This document shows positions 23,209 to 34,288 of a DNA stretch of 64,000 nt, in pieces (positions within the stretch are counted from its first letter, which is position 1; every line of letters starts with the position of its first letter). The translations under genes and the position numbers were made by a program. The notes under the pieces are model-generated. The model was given only the letters and a program-made list of their open reading frames with translations, ran no database searches and was not told where the DNA came from. The DNA is taken from contig CM036221.1 of NCBI GenBank assembly GCA_020631735.1, positions 9,343,381-9,407,380 of the forward strand, written 5' to 3'. The stretch comes from Saccharum officinarum (taxonomy: Eukaryota > Streptophyta > Magnoliopsida > Poales > Poaceae).

Positions 23209-23570
23209 TTAGATGGATGCAGCACTTTGTGTTGGGAGGATACTAATGATTGGATTGACCTTGTTGCCCTTTCAGCAAAAGAGCCAATTCTTTTCTACGA
23301 GGAGGTATGGAAATGGAACAAATGGTTCATAATTTATCTGGATACTGGCCTGCCCCTACCAGGATGTATGTAGGTCATCTTGTATGAAGATGAGTTAGCT
23401 GACATTGGTATCTCATTTTTTACAGTGCGAGTGGTATGTGATCCCCAATGATGCTTATTTTATTTGGTACTCGAACTCGGCACTTCACGTTGCAAAACAT
23501 CTCTATCCTGCATGGACCAACCACCACGTCCCCTTCGCGTTCCGTTTAAATTTGGTACGTGTTCCAGTAA

Positions 23571-25490
23571 TTGAAGGGACGTGTTGAAGCTGTATACCCC
23601 CTCGTTCCACAGTTTCTGAAAATGTCTACCACGTACCGCGTTCCCGTACCACGTTCCCTACGTTATGGAAACTTGGCTGCTAAGTGTGGAACTTGGCTTA
23701 CTCTAATGCAAGGTCTTCATGAGCTTCAGCAGAATGAGATGTCTATAGAGGAATACTATACTGCTTTTGATCGTGTGATGGGACCTTTTCTTTCCATGGT
23801 TCCTAAGTGTGAGGCAGGGTGTTCGGGCTGTTGTGCTAAGACAGATAAGTTCATTGAAAAGTTCCTTATATATCAGTTTTGTCATGGTTTCCGGCCTGAT
23901 TTTGAGTCCATTCGTAAGCAGTTGCTGAATGCTCACACTACTCCATCCATTTCTGATGTGTTGTCTGCTTTGATTGCTGAAGAGACACGGCTTAGTTCTC
24001 AGTCTTCTTCTGTATCAATACCTCATAGTTTTCTGGCAGCCTCTCATAAGACCAACACAGTGAAGAACAACTCTTTTCTGCCTTATGCTCATTGCAAGAA
24101 GACTACTCACCGTTCAGAAAATTGCTTTGTTCGATATCCTAAGAAGTTAGCTGTTTATCACTCACGCCATGCAGCTCGTGGTCGTGGCGTTGATTCCACC
24201 ACTACAGGTTCTGTGCCTGCAGGTTCCACCCCTACAGGATCTGTGTCTGTTGCTGCTGCATCACCTGTTAGTGCTCCTTCATCTTGGGTGCTTGATTCAG
24301 GAGCCTCTTTTCATGTGTCATCAGATTAGTCCCAGCTTGTTGCCTGCAAGCCCATTGCTGATGGTGCCTCTATTCAGACAGCAGATGGTACATCCTGCCA
24401 CATTACTCATCAGGGTTCTCTTTGCACCTCTAATTTTTTGTACCTAATGTCTCATTCTTATATCAGTTGTCCATGAATCTTCTTTCGGTTGGTCAATTAA
24501 CCGATCATAATTGTTTTGTTGGATTCGATGACTCATCTTGTTTTATTCAGGATCATCGCACCGGGGCTGCACTTGTGACTGGCCATCGCTGTAGAGGTTC
24601 TCATAGCCTCTATGTTCTTGACACCTTGCGCCTTCCTCACTCTACCACCCATGTGTCATTAGCCGCTGCTGCTGCATCATCATCCAGTACATTGCCATCG
24701 ACTTCGTCCTTTGCCAAGTGGCATCATCGCCTTGGTCATTTATGTGGGCCTCGTTTGTCCACCTTAATAAACAAGGGTTGTTTAGGTCCTACATCCATTG
24801 AGTCTAGTTTTCAGTGTAAGGGTTGCAAGCTTGGAAAACAGCTGCAGCTCCCATATTTATTCCTCCAGTACTTCTCATTCAGCTAGACCTTTTGATATTA
24901 TTCACTCTGATGTATGGGGTCCTGCACCTTTCGCTACCAAAGGTGGTCATAAATACTATGTTATTTTTGTTGATGATCATTCTCGATATACCTGGATTTA
25001 TTTTATGAAACATCGCTCTCAGTTGTGCTCTATTTATCAAAATTTTGCTCGCATGGTGCGCACACAATTTTCCACCCCCATTCGAGTTTTTCGTTCTGAT
25101 TCTAGTAGAGAGTATTTATCTCACACCTTTCGCCAATTTTTGACCTCTGAAGGCACTCTTGCTCAGCTGTCGTGTCCTAGTGCGCATGCTCAAAATGGGG
25201 TTGCTGAACGGAAACACCGCCATATCATAGAGACTACCCGCACACTTCTTATTGCATCATTTGTTCCTTCTCACTTCTGGGGAGAAGCTGTTTCCACTTC
25301 TGTTTATCTCATCAACCGACAACCATCATCAAAATTGTCTGATCAGTGTCCTAGTGAGGTTCTTTTTGGTACTCCTCCTAACTATGACCACCTTCATGTT
25401 TTTGGCTGCACATGCTATGTCCTACTTGCACCTTGTGAGCGGACTAAGCTGACTGCTCAGTCAGTTGAGTGTGTTTTTCTAGGGTACAGT
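23571..25490 (+). pseudogene. Copia retrotransposon, 5' part: Gag, protease, integrase
   Basis: First half of a Ty1/Copia polyprotein, 5'-truncated. The Gag-like helical region is at about 23690-24000, a degenerate knuckle-like CKKTTHRSENC at about 24094-24126, and the protease motif LDSGASFHVSSD at 24291-24326, followed by TAG. After a frame change comes the zinc-binding pre-integrase region WHHRLGH...CKGCKLGK (24718-24837), then the integrase core with [15 protein letters not shown] and AERKHRH. Several frameshifts and stops make it dead. The reading frame is cut at the FLGYS motif by the Sirevirus at 25491 and resumes at 36562. I found no 5' LTR or primer site. Confidence 0.85.
25486..25490. 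repeat. Left ACAGT target duplication of the Sirevirus
   Basis: ACAGT precedes the TGTAAGG start of the left LTR. The same 5 bases follow the right LTR at 36557-36561. Confidence 0.95.
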
Positions 25491-27757
25491 TGTAAGGTCC
25501 TAGATGGCTAGAGGGGGGGGTGAATAGCCTATAAAAATTCTACAATCACCACTAAGCAAACTTGTTAGAATAACAAACGGCGTAAAGCGAGTTTTGCTTA
25601 GCCAAAGGTTGTGATGCAAGCCTCCTATCCACAAGTCTAGTAGATTATGATCTCTAGTTCACACAAGTGCTATGTCACTAAATTTACACTAGAGAACAAG
25701 CTAACAACACTACTAGCCAAGCTACTACTAGAGCAACACAAGATAATCTAGTAAAGATAAGTGCAAGAGATAGGATTGTGAATCTTATACCGACGGTGGA
25801 GTGAAGATGTTGCCAATCACCAAGATGATATACAATCAATTAATATTGACAACAACACAATATGTAGACCAATCACCGGGAGACAAGAGACACAATATTT
25901 TGTTCACCCGGTGTTCACTTGTGCACCGACAAGCTACGTCACCGGTTGTGTCGACCAACACTTAGATGGTTCCTCGGTGTGACCCTCAAGTCACTTGCCC
26001 CTCAAGGCACGCCCCGCAAGGCACCGCAAGACTCCACTCTCAAGTGAGGTAACTCAATGACACGCGCAATGTAATAGAGTTGCTTTTGGCGTCCCGCCGA
26101 GGAAAGCACAAGAACCTCTTACAAACAACCGGAGGTGGCCAAGAACAATCACCTTCTCTTGCCAACGCCTCCAACAATCTCCAAGCCGGCTAGGAGCGGT
26201 ACTCTCCAAGAGTAACAAGAAATCCACCGGCCAAACCACCCACAAGTGCCACTAGATGCCCTCAAGCTATGCAATGCACTTTGGGATCACTCAATCTCAC
26301 TTTTGATTTGCAATCAAGCAAGAGAGATGAGTGGTAGGAGTTGTTCTAGCTCAAAGGATGCACAAGTATGTTAGAAATGACAAGTTACCTCCCCAAGGGC
26401 CGGCCAACGAGTATTTATAAGCAACCCATCCAAATAGAGCCGTTACAACTCCACTCACGATTTTCGCGGGACCACCGGACGCACCGGTGGTAACTGACCG
26501 GACGCGCTCAACCGCGTCCGGTGCCCCTGCGACGTCCACGTGTTCACCGAATTCAAATTCGTCCGTTAGATCTTCCAACGGTCACTGTGCGCCAACGGTC
26601 AAACGACCCACCGGACGCGCTGTTGCGAACCACCGGACGCGCCGGTGCGCACAGTACCCGCGCCGCGAAGACAAGACCGGACGCGCTCCTCGCAACCACC
26701 GGACGCCACAGTAACCGCGTCCGGTGCGAGTCCAGTAAGCGCCCGAGACCACCGGACGCGTCCGATGGTGTGTCACCGGACGCGCACCGCGTCCGATGAC
26801 TTCGTGACTCGCTGTTCGCCAGACCGGACGCGCCGGTCCCGTGGGTCACCGGACGCGCCGGTGCCAAACCCTAGCCCGCGCGCCTGATGCCCGCGCTGCA
26901 CTGACCGGACGCGCCGGTCCACAGTGACCGCGTCCGGTGCAGCGTCCGGTGCGGCGTCCGGTGCACCGTCCAGTCACTTCCGTGACCGCGTTCGCCTCCG
27001 TTTCTTTTCCGACTTCCGGCGCAATGGAAAATAGGCATTTCACTTCTCCGAAATCGCCTGAATCCCGCGCTCGCACGCTCGGCGGGAGGGAGAGAGGAAC
27101 CCAAACCTCTCTATACCCGCAAACCACAGCGCGACCAACGCCACCTTTGCAAATGTGCCAACACCATCAAGTGTACATCTCCATGTGCTTGTGTGTTAGC
27201 ATTTTCTCAATCATTTTCAAAGGTTTTCCAATTAGCTCACTAGGCCCTACATGCAATGCACTTCATGAATTCACCTAGTGGCACCCGTGCATCGAATAAC
27301 CGATAAGACTTCCCCTCTTAATAGTTCGGCTATCGACCCTAAACCACTCACACCCTCTATGGTGTCTTGAGTGTAAAACAAAATGGCCCTATGGTTATAC
27401 CTTTGCCTTGAGCCCTTTTGTTTCTCCAAATGATATGATCCACTTCATATCATCACATGACCGTCTCGATCCATCGACCTTGACTTCACTTGCTCTTCAC
27501 CGTTGCATCGGTCCGTCGGCGCCAAGTCTCGCTCAAGCTTCACCATCGCATGGTCCCTCGCTTCGAAGCCTCGACTTGCCCTTCACCTTCACAACCGGTC
27601 CATCGAGCCAAGCCTCATCTTGGTCTTCATCATCTTGGTCACATGAGTCAATGTCATGTCTCATATGCAATGACCACCTTTATCTAAATCATCCACTTAG
27701 ATACAAAGGTTAGTCCTAGGTTTCATCAATTAGCCAAAACCAAACTAGGGACTTTCA
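25491..27757 (-). repeat. Sirevirus 3' LTR (left copy)
   Basis: Begins TGTAAGGTCCTAGATGG and ends GGGACTTTCA on the + strand (so TGAAAGTCCC...CCTTACA in element orientation), 2,267 bp. It matches 34289-36556 apart from one G-run length (8 versus 7), a C/T change near 26224, and two single-base C-run differences. Confidence 0.95.
26465..26979. repeat. CpG-rich palindrome cluster in the LTR
   Basis: About 17 copies of CCGGACGCG or its complement CGCGTCCGG, many extended to the palindrome-like ACCGGACGCGCCGGT. They are spaced irregularly over ~500 bases. An identical cluster is in the other LTR at about 35267-35780. It lies just upstream of the LTR TATA box in element orientation. Confidence 0.9.
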
Positions 27758-27775
27758 ATCTCCCCCTTTTTGGTA
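27758..27775 (-). promoter_or_regulatory. Sirevirus polypurine tract
   Basis: Read on the minus strand, CCAAAAAGGGGGAGAT directly adjoins the 3' LTR start TGAAAGTCCC. This is the plus-strand DNA primer site and the sequence matches the conserved Sirevirus polypurine tract. Confidence 0.9.
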
Positions 27776-28950
27776 ATTGATGACAACCCTCACAAAGATG
27801 ATTTTGATAATAAAAGTTTTGAACTTGTCATACTTGTCCAATCGTTTTGCTCATAAGTAAAGTTTGGACAATTATCACAAGCTCGGTTTTGGTAGCATTA
27901 GCTCCCCTACATATGTGCATAGAGTTTGGATTGAAAGCTTTGCACATATGCATAGATAGAAGTGTTGGGAGAGTAATTCTACCAAAATGATGCTAAGGTG
28001 TAAGAAATGGACCTTTGAAGCGTGATACCAATCGGAGTTGCCTTTTACACCATCCTTAGCATCATGAAGTAACTAGACATCCATCAAAACTCAAGAACCC
28101 CGTGAGATCAACATTATATGCAAAGGTTCTTGGACTACTTGTAAAGCTAACCACTTGTAAGGCTTTAGGCAAGTCTAGATACCACATATAAACTATTCCT
28201 ATGCATGCTAGTAGATCATTTCATCATCCAATTTCTATACTAGCATTGCACCACACAAGCATGTATATTGAATTTAAATACATGTGCAATGAGCAAGTCA
28301 TATGAGAATGCACAAACAAATGCAACAACTTTGTTTATGAGCTTGCTCCCCCTACTTGTGTGTATCAACAAATTTTATTTACCCCTTTATCAAGTTGAAT
28401 CATCTTTTTCTCATCATAAATTTTATTTACCCCTTTATCAAGTTGGATCATCTTTTTCTCTCCCCCTTTGTCAACAACTTACCCAAAAAGGGATCAAATT
28501 GTGGAGAGAAGAAAAATGTTTGATGGAGTAGCTTGAAATTAATTCGATTCCACATGTAAGGTTAAAAAATTTATCAAATTTGGTGTAACCTAGAATACTT
28601 GCCAAAGATATTTAATTCGATTTGAACCAAAGACAAGCTTCTTCACTCCTCAAAATAAGGGTTATCTTGCCTATGTTGAATTAGACACTTATAGCAAATC
28701 TTCTAGATTCAACACTAGGTTTACAAGCTCACAAACATGTCATATGCCACCACTAGATCAAAACAAACATAGAGGCAATAGTGGTAACATATATCCATCA
28801 AATTCATTTGATTTATCATGAATGCTCATGCATACCACTTATTATGTCTACATGCTCTAGCAAGTCCTTAGCATAGGATGAATGACATGTCAATCAATTT
28901 TACCTTGCAATGTCGAAGGAGAGGCATGTCAATAAGTGGGTGGGGTGCAT
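27776..28950 (-). other. Pol-to-LTR spacer with extra polypurine tracts
   Basis: About 1.2 kb without a convincing gene separates the pol stop from the 3' LTR. Further polypurine-like copies are at 28346-28353 (AGGGGGAG on the minus strand) and 28457-28471 (GACAAAGGGGGAGAG). A ~53-bp unit (CCCCTTTATCAAGTTG and following bases) is duplicated at about 28373-28460. Some Sireviruses carry an envelope-like ORF here. I see none. Confidence 0.8.
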
Positions 28951-31900
28951 TCAACTCATGTTTGAGAAATCAAGAATATTCAATTCATTCCTTAGCTTGC
29001 AAAACCTCTTTTCATCAAGTGGCTTAGTGAGAATATCGGCAAGTTGATCATCGGTGCCAACACTTTCAATGGCAATATCTCCCTTTTGTTGATGATCTCT
29101 AATGAAATGATGTCTTATGTCAATATGCTTTGTTCTTCCATGTTGAACCGGGTTTTGTATCATCTTGATTGCACTCTCATTATCACATAGCAACGGCACA
29201 TTCTTGAAGTTGAGGCCATAATCCTTCAAAGTTGATTTCATCCATAGCAATTGTGCACAACAACTCCCCGCACTCACATATTCGGCTTCGGCGGTAGAGA
29301 TTGCCACACTATTTTGTTTCTTTGAGGACCATGACACGAGTGATCTTCCAAGTAATTGACATGTGCCACTTGTGCTCTTTCTATTGATCTTGCAACCCCC
29401 ATAGTCGGAGTCCGAATATCCAATCAATTCAAACTTTGACCCCTTGGGATACCATAGTCCAACATCTCTTGTTTGCTTCAAGTACCTCAATATTCTCTTT
29501 GCGGCCGTGAGATGACTCTCTCTAGGTGAGGCTTGATATCTAGCACACATGCAAACACTAAACATGACATCCGGCCTTGATGCGGTGACATAGAGTAGAC
29601 TTCCAATCAAAGACCGATATTCCTTTTGATTCACCATATTGCCATCAAGATCACTATCCAAATTGCCACTTGTACCCATTGGAGTTGAAATTGGTTTTGC
29701 ATCTTGCATTCCAAACTTCTTCAACATGTCCCTTATGTATTTCCCTTGACTCACAAATGTTCCATTCCTCAATTGCTTGACTTGGAGACCAAGGAAGTAG
29801 CTAAGTTCACCAATCATAGACATTTCAAACTCTTTGGCCATCATAGCACCAAATTCTTCACAATAAGCTTGATCGGTTGATCCAAAGATGATGTCATCAA
29901 CATATATTTGCACTATGAATAGATCATTTCCTATCTTCTTGGTGAATAGAGTAGTATCAACCTTGCCCATTTTGAATCCCTTAGAGAGAAGGAAATCCCT
30001 TAGCCTCTCATACCATGCTCTAGGTGCTTGCTTTAAGCCATATAAAGCCTTCTTCAACTTATAGACATGGTTGGGTTTCTTGTCATCTTCAAATCCGGGC
30101 GGTTGCTCAACAAATACTAACTCATTGATGATCCCATTGAGAAATGCACTTTTGACATCCATTTGATATAGTTTGATATTGTGTGCCCAAGCATAAGCCA
30201 ATAGTATCCTTATTGCCTCTAATCTTGCCACGGGAGCATATGTCTCATCATAGTCAAGACCTTCAACTTGAGTGTAACCTTGAGCAACTAGTCTTGCTTT
30301 GTTTCTCACTACAATGCCATCTTGATCTTGCTTATTTTTGAACACCCACTTGGTTCCAATCACATTGTAGTCATTTGGCCTTTCTACTAACTCCCAAACA
30401 TCATTTCTTGTGAAATTATTAAGTTCTTCTTGCATAGCCATGATCCAATCGGCATCCCTCAAGGCTTCTTCTATCTTCTTTGGTTCTATGGTTGACACAA
30501 ATGATGCATGCTCACAAAACATTGCCAATCTTGATCTTGTTTGCACACCACTTCTAATATCACCAATAACACTATCAATGGGGTGATCTCTTGCAATATG
30601 CTGTGGTTGGAGTACTTGCACTTGATTGCTTGAGCTTGGTTGATCACTTGATGTATCTTGATGAGAAGAACTAGCACCTTGATCTTGTACTTGAGAGTCA
30701 CTAGCTAGCTTGAATGGTGAATTTAGCACTTGATCTTTATCATCATCTTGAATATCAATAACTTGCTTTGCTCTAATGTCCCCAATGTCCATGTTCTTCA
30801 TTGCTTCCACCAATAGAGTTCCACTAACATCATCTAGATTTTCTTCTTCATCTTGTGACCCATTGGTTTCATCAAATTGCACATCATGGACTTCTTCTAG
30901 AATGCCACTTGAGTTGTTCCAAACTCTATAAGCTTTGCTTGTAGTTGAATAACCAAGTAGGAACCCCTCATCACATCTCTTGTCAAACTTTCCCAATCTA
31001 GTGCCCTTCTTCAAGATATAGCATTTGCAACCAAACACCCTAAAGTAAGAAATATTGGGCTTTCTTCCATGAAGTAACTCATATGGGGTCTTCTCTAGCA
31101 ATGGATGACAATATAGTCTATTGATGTAGTAGCAAGCGGTATTGATTGCTTCATCCCAAAATGATTGACTCACATTGTACTCATGAAGCATTGATCTAGC
31201 CATATCAAGCAATGTTCTATTCTTCCTCTCAACTAGGCCATTTGATTGTGGAGTGTACTTGGCCGAGAATTGATGTCCAATACCATAATGATCACAAAGT
31301 TCTTCAATTCTTGTATTCTTGAACTCACTTCCATTGTCACTTCTCACTTTCTTGATTCTAATTTCAAACTCATTGTGAACTCTAGTGAGAAATGTCTTGA
31401 AGGTGTCAAACACTTCACTCTTGTCACTAAGAAAGAATACCCATGTGAATCTTGTGAAATCATCCACTATGACAAATCCATACTTATTGCCGCCTATGCT
31501 TGTATATGTTGTTGGTCCAAATAGATCCATGTGCATCAACTCAAATGCTTTGCATGTGCTCATTGTACTCTTCTTTGGATGTGAGCTTCCAACTTGCTTC
31601 CCGGCTTGACATGCACTACAAAGCTTATTCTTCTCAAATTCAACATCTTTCAAACCATTGACAAGATTGTGAGTTGTAAGCTTCTTCAATTGTTTCATGC
31701 CAACATGACCAAGCCTTCTATGCCAAAGCCAACCCATGCTTGATTTGGAGACTAAGCAAGTTGTCAAAGAAGTTTCTCTAGCATTGAAGTCAACTAGGTA
31801 GAGATTCTCATATCTAAAGCCCTTGAATGCCATATTTGAACCATCCACACTAATAACTTCCACATCATCAACCCCGAAGATGCATTTGTAGCCTAGATCA

Positions 31901-32094
31901 CATATTTGTGCCACGGATAGAAGATTGAAATCCAAACTTTCAACTAGCAACACATTTGAGATACTCATGTCATTTGATATTGCAATCTTGCCCAAGCCAA
32001 TAACTTTGCCTTTCTTGTTATTGCCAAATGTGATAGAATCAACACCACTATCTTTGTCATTGAACGAATCAAACATTCTTGATGTACCGGTCAT
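28951..32094 (-). CDS. Sirevirus Pol polyprotein (integrase, RT, RNase H), intact
   Basis: One uninterrupted frame of 1,047 codons, beginning at the Met just after the protease signature WIIDSGCTQH (32100-32129, same frame, which stays open back to 32151). Order: pre-integrase zinc motif around WLWHRRLGH (res. 122-130) and CSACQAG (159-165); integrase core Asp190 (MHMDLFG), Asp253 (RSDNGSEF) and Glu289 (LVERKN), 35 residues between the last two; RT from about 580 with LYGLKQAPRAW and the catalytic YVDD at 731-734; RNase H with SDSDYGG at about 894. All key residues are present. Protease, copying and integration of the element depend on this protein. No stops are seen, in line with a young insertion. 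Confidence 0.95.
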   Translation of the reverse strand: MTGTSRMFDSFNDKDSGVDSITFGNNKKGKVIGLGKIAISNDMSISNVLLVESLDFNLLSVAQICDLGYKCIFGVDDVEVISVDGSNMAFKGFRYENLYLVDFNARETSLTTCLVSKSSMGWLWHRRLGHVGMKQLKKLTTHNLVNGLKDVEFEKNKLCSACQAGKQVGSSHPKKSTMSTCKAFELMHMDLFGPTTYTSIGGNKYGFVIVDDFTRFTWVFFLSDKSEVFDTFKTFLTRVHNEFEIRIKKVRSDNGSEFKNTRIEELCDHYGIGHQFSAKYTPQSNGLVERKNRTLLDMARSMLHEYNVSQSFWDEAINTACYYINRLYCHPLLEKTPYELLHGRKPNISYFRVFGCKCYILKKGTRLGKFDKRCDEGFLLGYSTTSKAYRVWNNSSGILEEVHDVQFDETNGSQDEEENLDDVSGTLLVEAMKNMDIGDIRAKQVIDIQDDDKDQVLNSPFKLASDSQVQDQGASSSHQDTSSDQPSSSNQVQVLQPQHIARDHPIDSVIGDIRSGVQTRSRLAMFCEHASFVSTIEPKKIEEALRDADWIMAMQEELNNFTRNDVWELVERPNDYNVIGTKWVFKNKQDQDGIVVRNKARLVAQGYTQVEGLDYDETYAPVARLEAIRILLAYAWAHNIKLYQMDVKSAFLNGIINELVFVEQPPGFEDDKKPNHVYKLKKALYGLKQAPRAWYERLRDFLLSKGFKMGKVDTTLFTKKIGNDLFIVQIYVDDIIFGSTDQAYCEEFGAMMAKEFEMSMIGELSYFLGLQVKQLRNGTFVSQGKYIRDMLKKFGMQDAKPISTPMGTSGNLDSDLDGNMVNQKEYRSLIGSLLYVTASRPDVMFSVCMCARYQASPRESHLTAAKRILRYLKQTRDVGLWYPKGSKFELIGYSDSDYGGCKINRKSTSGTCQLLGRSLVSWSSKKQNSVAISTAEAEYVSAGSCCAQLLWMKSTLKDYGLNFKNVPLLCDNESAIKMIQNPVQHGRTKHIDIRHHFIRDHQQKGDIAIESVGTDDQLADILTKPLDEKRFCKLRNELNILDFSNMS

Positions 32095-32160
32095 GTGTTG
32101 AGTGCACCCACTATCAATAATCCAATGCCTTCCTCCGGCTTTGTAATTGACCTACAAGTA

Positions 32161-33239
32161 AATCAATGAAGCTTAGGTACCCATTTTTGCTTGGGTCCTT
32201 GTAGGTTAGTAACTAAGCTCTTTGGTACCCAAATAGCCTTCTTCTTTGGGCCAACAATGGGTGTACCAATAAACTTAGCTTGCACACCCTTCACACCTTT
32301 GGTAAGCACATAGCAAGAATCAAAAGGTATAGCATTAACAAATTTCTTGCTTTGGTTCTTTTTATTGCAATTATGCTCTAGGTGCCCAACTTGCTTGCAT
32401 CTATTGCAAAATCGACCATTGCTCTTCACAAAGCTAGGCTTTGGAGTTGCAAAGGCCGACTTGCCTTTCTTGGGGGTGTAGCCCAATCCCTCTTTGTTAA
32501 GAGAGAACCTTTGGCTACCCAAGCACTTAAGCAAGCGGGCCTCACCACCATAGGCCTTGCCTAGGGCGTGAGTGAGCTCATCCACCTCTCTCTTAAGAGT
32601 CTTATTCTCAACCATTAGTGAGGTATCACAAGTGAAACCATCACTAGTAGTGGAGGTAGAGTTGGTGGTGGTGGATGAAGAGCTACACAAAGGGTTAGCA
32701 TTTGTCATGATGATAGGTTTATAAAGAGATTCATCAATTATATCACATGTAACACCTATATCACATGATACAACAACCTCTTTCTTTGCTTGTTGCTCAA
32801 GTAGCAATGAGTGAGCTTTTTCAAGCTTGGAATGAGCCTTACCAAGATCCTCATGGTCTTCCACTAGACTCTCATGAGTGGTCTTAAGCTCACCAAGAAC
32901 TTTCTCAAGTATTGCTACTTTCATTGAAAGCTTCTTGCACTCCTTGTTCTTGGCAATAGCTATGTCTCTAGTTTGTTGCAACAAGTCATATAGTTGTTCT
33001 TTAGTTGGTTCATCATCATCATCATTTTCATTATCATATTTATCATTATCACTATCATGAACATATTCCATTTCACTTTCATCATCACTTTCATCATATA
33101 ATACCTTAGCTTCTTTGGCCATGAAGCACGAAGAGGATGAATCAAATAGTGAAGGCTTCTTGTTGATAGCAATGGAAGCAAAAGCCTTGTTGGATGATTC
33201 TTCTTCTTCATCATCATCATCACTTTCCCAAGTGGCCAT
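32161..33239 (-). CDS. Sirevirus Gag C-terminal part (zinc knuckle, acidic region)
   Basis: Open frame of 358 codons. It has acidic runs (SDDDDEEEES, DDESEMEY), a coiled-coil-like KAHSLLLEQQ region, and a CX2CX4HX4C knuckle (CNRCKQVGHLEHNC) near residue 280. The same frame extends upstream past its Met to about 33435 and includes a first knuckle, CFNCDSTEHLQVDC, at about 33339-33380. It is therefore the continuation of the Gag that starts at 34228, but one register off. It ends in TGA, 9 bases before the pol frame opens at 32151, with a splice-acceptor-like TTTACTTGTAG between. Confidence 0.85.
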
Positions 33240-33268
33240 ATAGACTCCATTCTTGCCTTTCTTGAATG

Positions 33269-34228
33269 TTATCTTGGCTTCTTTCTTTTTCTTCTCAAAC
33301 TTGCCCCTCTTGTTGTTTTTCTTCTTGTCATAGGGACAATCGACTTGAAGATGTTCGGTGCTATCACAATTGAAGCACTTCCTTTGTTGCTCATTGCTCT
33401 TGAAATTGTCATTTCTCTTTTTGAACCCTCTTCTCTTATGAACATGTGACCCATTTTCTTGACTACAAAAGCAAATGCCTCATCATCAATTTCATAATCT
33501 TCATCTTCATCATTGTCTTCTTCTTCTTCAATGATGGTAGCTTTGCCTTTGGAGGAGGTGGCCTTGAATGCCACGATCTTCTTCTTCTTTTCATCTTCCA
33601 CCTTCTCCTTGTCATCAACATCTTGATCATATTTGTCATAGGTTAATACTTCACCAAGCAAATCATTAGGCTTCATTGCTTCAAGCCCATCTCTTTGCAA
33701 CATCATGATCAACATCTTGAATCTTCTAGGTAAGCTCAATAAGAACTTGTGACAAAAATCTTGATCTTGAGTCTTGTGCCCTAAGCTCTTGAGATCATTG
33801 ACTATCACTTGCAATCTATGAAACATTTCAATGATTGTTTCATCATCCTTTTTCTTGAAGTTCTCAAACTCACTCTTGAGCCCATATAGCTTGGCACTCT
33901 TCACAACCTTAGTGCCTTCATATGTCTCACTCAATCTTGTCCATACTTCACTAGCCAATTCCAAATCTTTGATGCCCTCAAACACTTTTGTGTCAATACC
34001 ATTATAGAGTGTATTGAGAGCCATTCTATTGCATGTTCTATTTGCTTTATCTTCATCGGTGAGATGATTAGGATCAATGATAGCAAAATCATTCTCGGTG
34101 ACTTGCAATACTCTCTCATGAATAGAACCAAGGTACATTGTCATCTTTCTCTTCCAATGAGCAAAAGAACTAACACCATCAAAGAACGGTGGCTTGCCCC
34201 CAACATGATTGAACACAATTTGAGCCAT
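33269..34228 (-). CDS. Sirevirus Gag N-terminal part
   Basis: Open frame of 319 codons starting 60 bases after the 5' LTR. MAQIVFNHVGGKPPFFDG and FAHWKRKMTMYL are typical of Copia/Sirevirus Gag N-termini. The helical capsid-like region runs to about residue 200, followed by Lys/Glu-rich linkers. The last ~40 codons (after about 33450) are out of register: the zinc knuckle at 33339-33380 reads only in the next frame. The change of frame lies near an AGAGAAGAG tract at about 33430-33450. It could be a 2-base duplication, a sequencing slip, or a real frameshift site. Confidence 0.85.
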   Translation of the reverse strand: MAQIVFNHVGGKPPFFDGVSSFAHWKRKMTMYLGSIHERVLQVTENDFAIIDPNHLTDEDKANRTCNRMALNTLYNGIDTKVFEGIKDLELASEVWTRLSETYEGTKVVKSAKLYGLKSEFENFKKKDDETIIEMFHRLQVIVNDLKSLGHKTQDQDFCHKFLLSLPRRFKMLIMMLQRDGLEAMKPNDLLGEVLTYDKYDQDVDDKEKVEDEKKKKIVAFKATSSKGKATIIEEEEDNDEDEDYEIDDEAFAFVVKKMGHMFIREEGSKREMTISRAMSNKGSASIVIAPNIFKSIVPMTRRKTTRGASLRRKRKKPR

Positions 34229-34273
34229 TTTTCACACCGAAGGATGTTAAGCCTTGATTAAAACGGTGACCAC

Positions 34274-34286
34274 GGCTCTGATACCA
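34274..34286 (-). promoter_or_regulatory. Primer-binding site (initiator tRNA-Met)
   Basis: The minus strand reads TGGTATCAGAGCC two bases after the 5' LTR end. It is complementary to the 3' end of plant initiator tRNA-Met, the usual primer of Copia elements. Confidence 0.95.
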
Positions 34287-34288
34287 CT

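Larger units (their letters stand above)
21463..23433 (+). pseudogene. TIP41L: TIP41-like gene fragment, interrupted and truncated
   Basis: Four exon-like pieces match the conserved middle of the plant TIP41-like family, regulators of PP2A-type phosphatases acting with TAP46 in TOR signalling. Piece 1 (21463-22374, after acceptor TCTTCAG) gives LQTTHLPEMVFGES and, in a shifted frame, LDALKAWKKEALPSVEVP. Piece 2 (22727-22817) gives KPSDQVTLDYDYTF and MTPYCGS. Piece 3 (23223-23304) gives EPILFYEE. Piece 4 (23374-23433) gives LYEDELADIGISFFTVRV. Splice sites are largely kept. Breaks seen: a deletion plus frameshift in piece 1, a SINE inside the same exon, a Tourist MITE just before piece 3, and loss of everything after piece 4. 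The N-terminus was not found either. A full copy presumably exists elsewhere in the genome. Confidence 0.85.
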
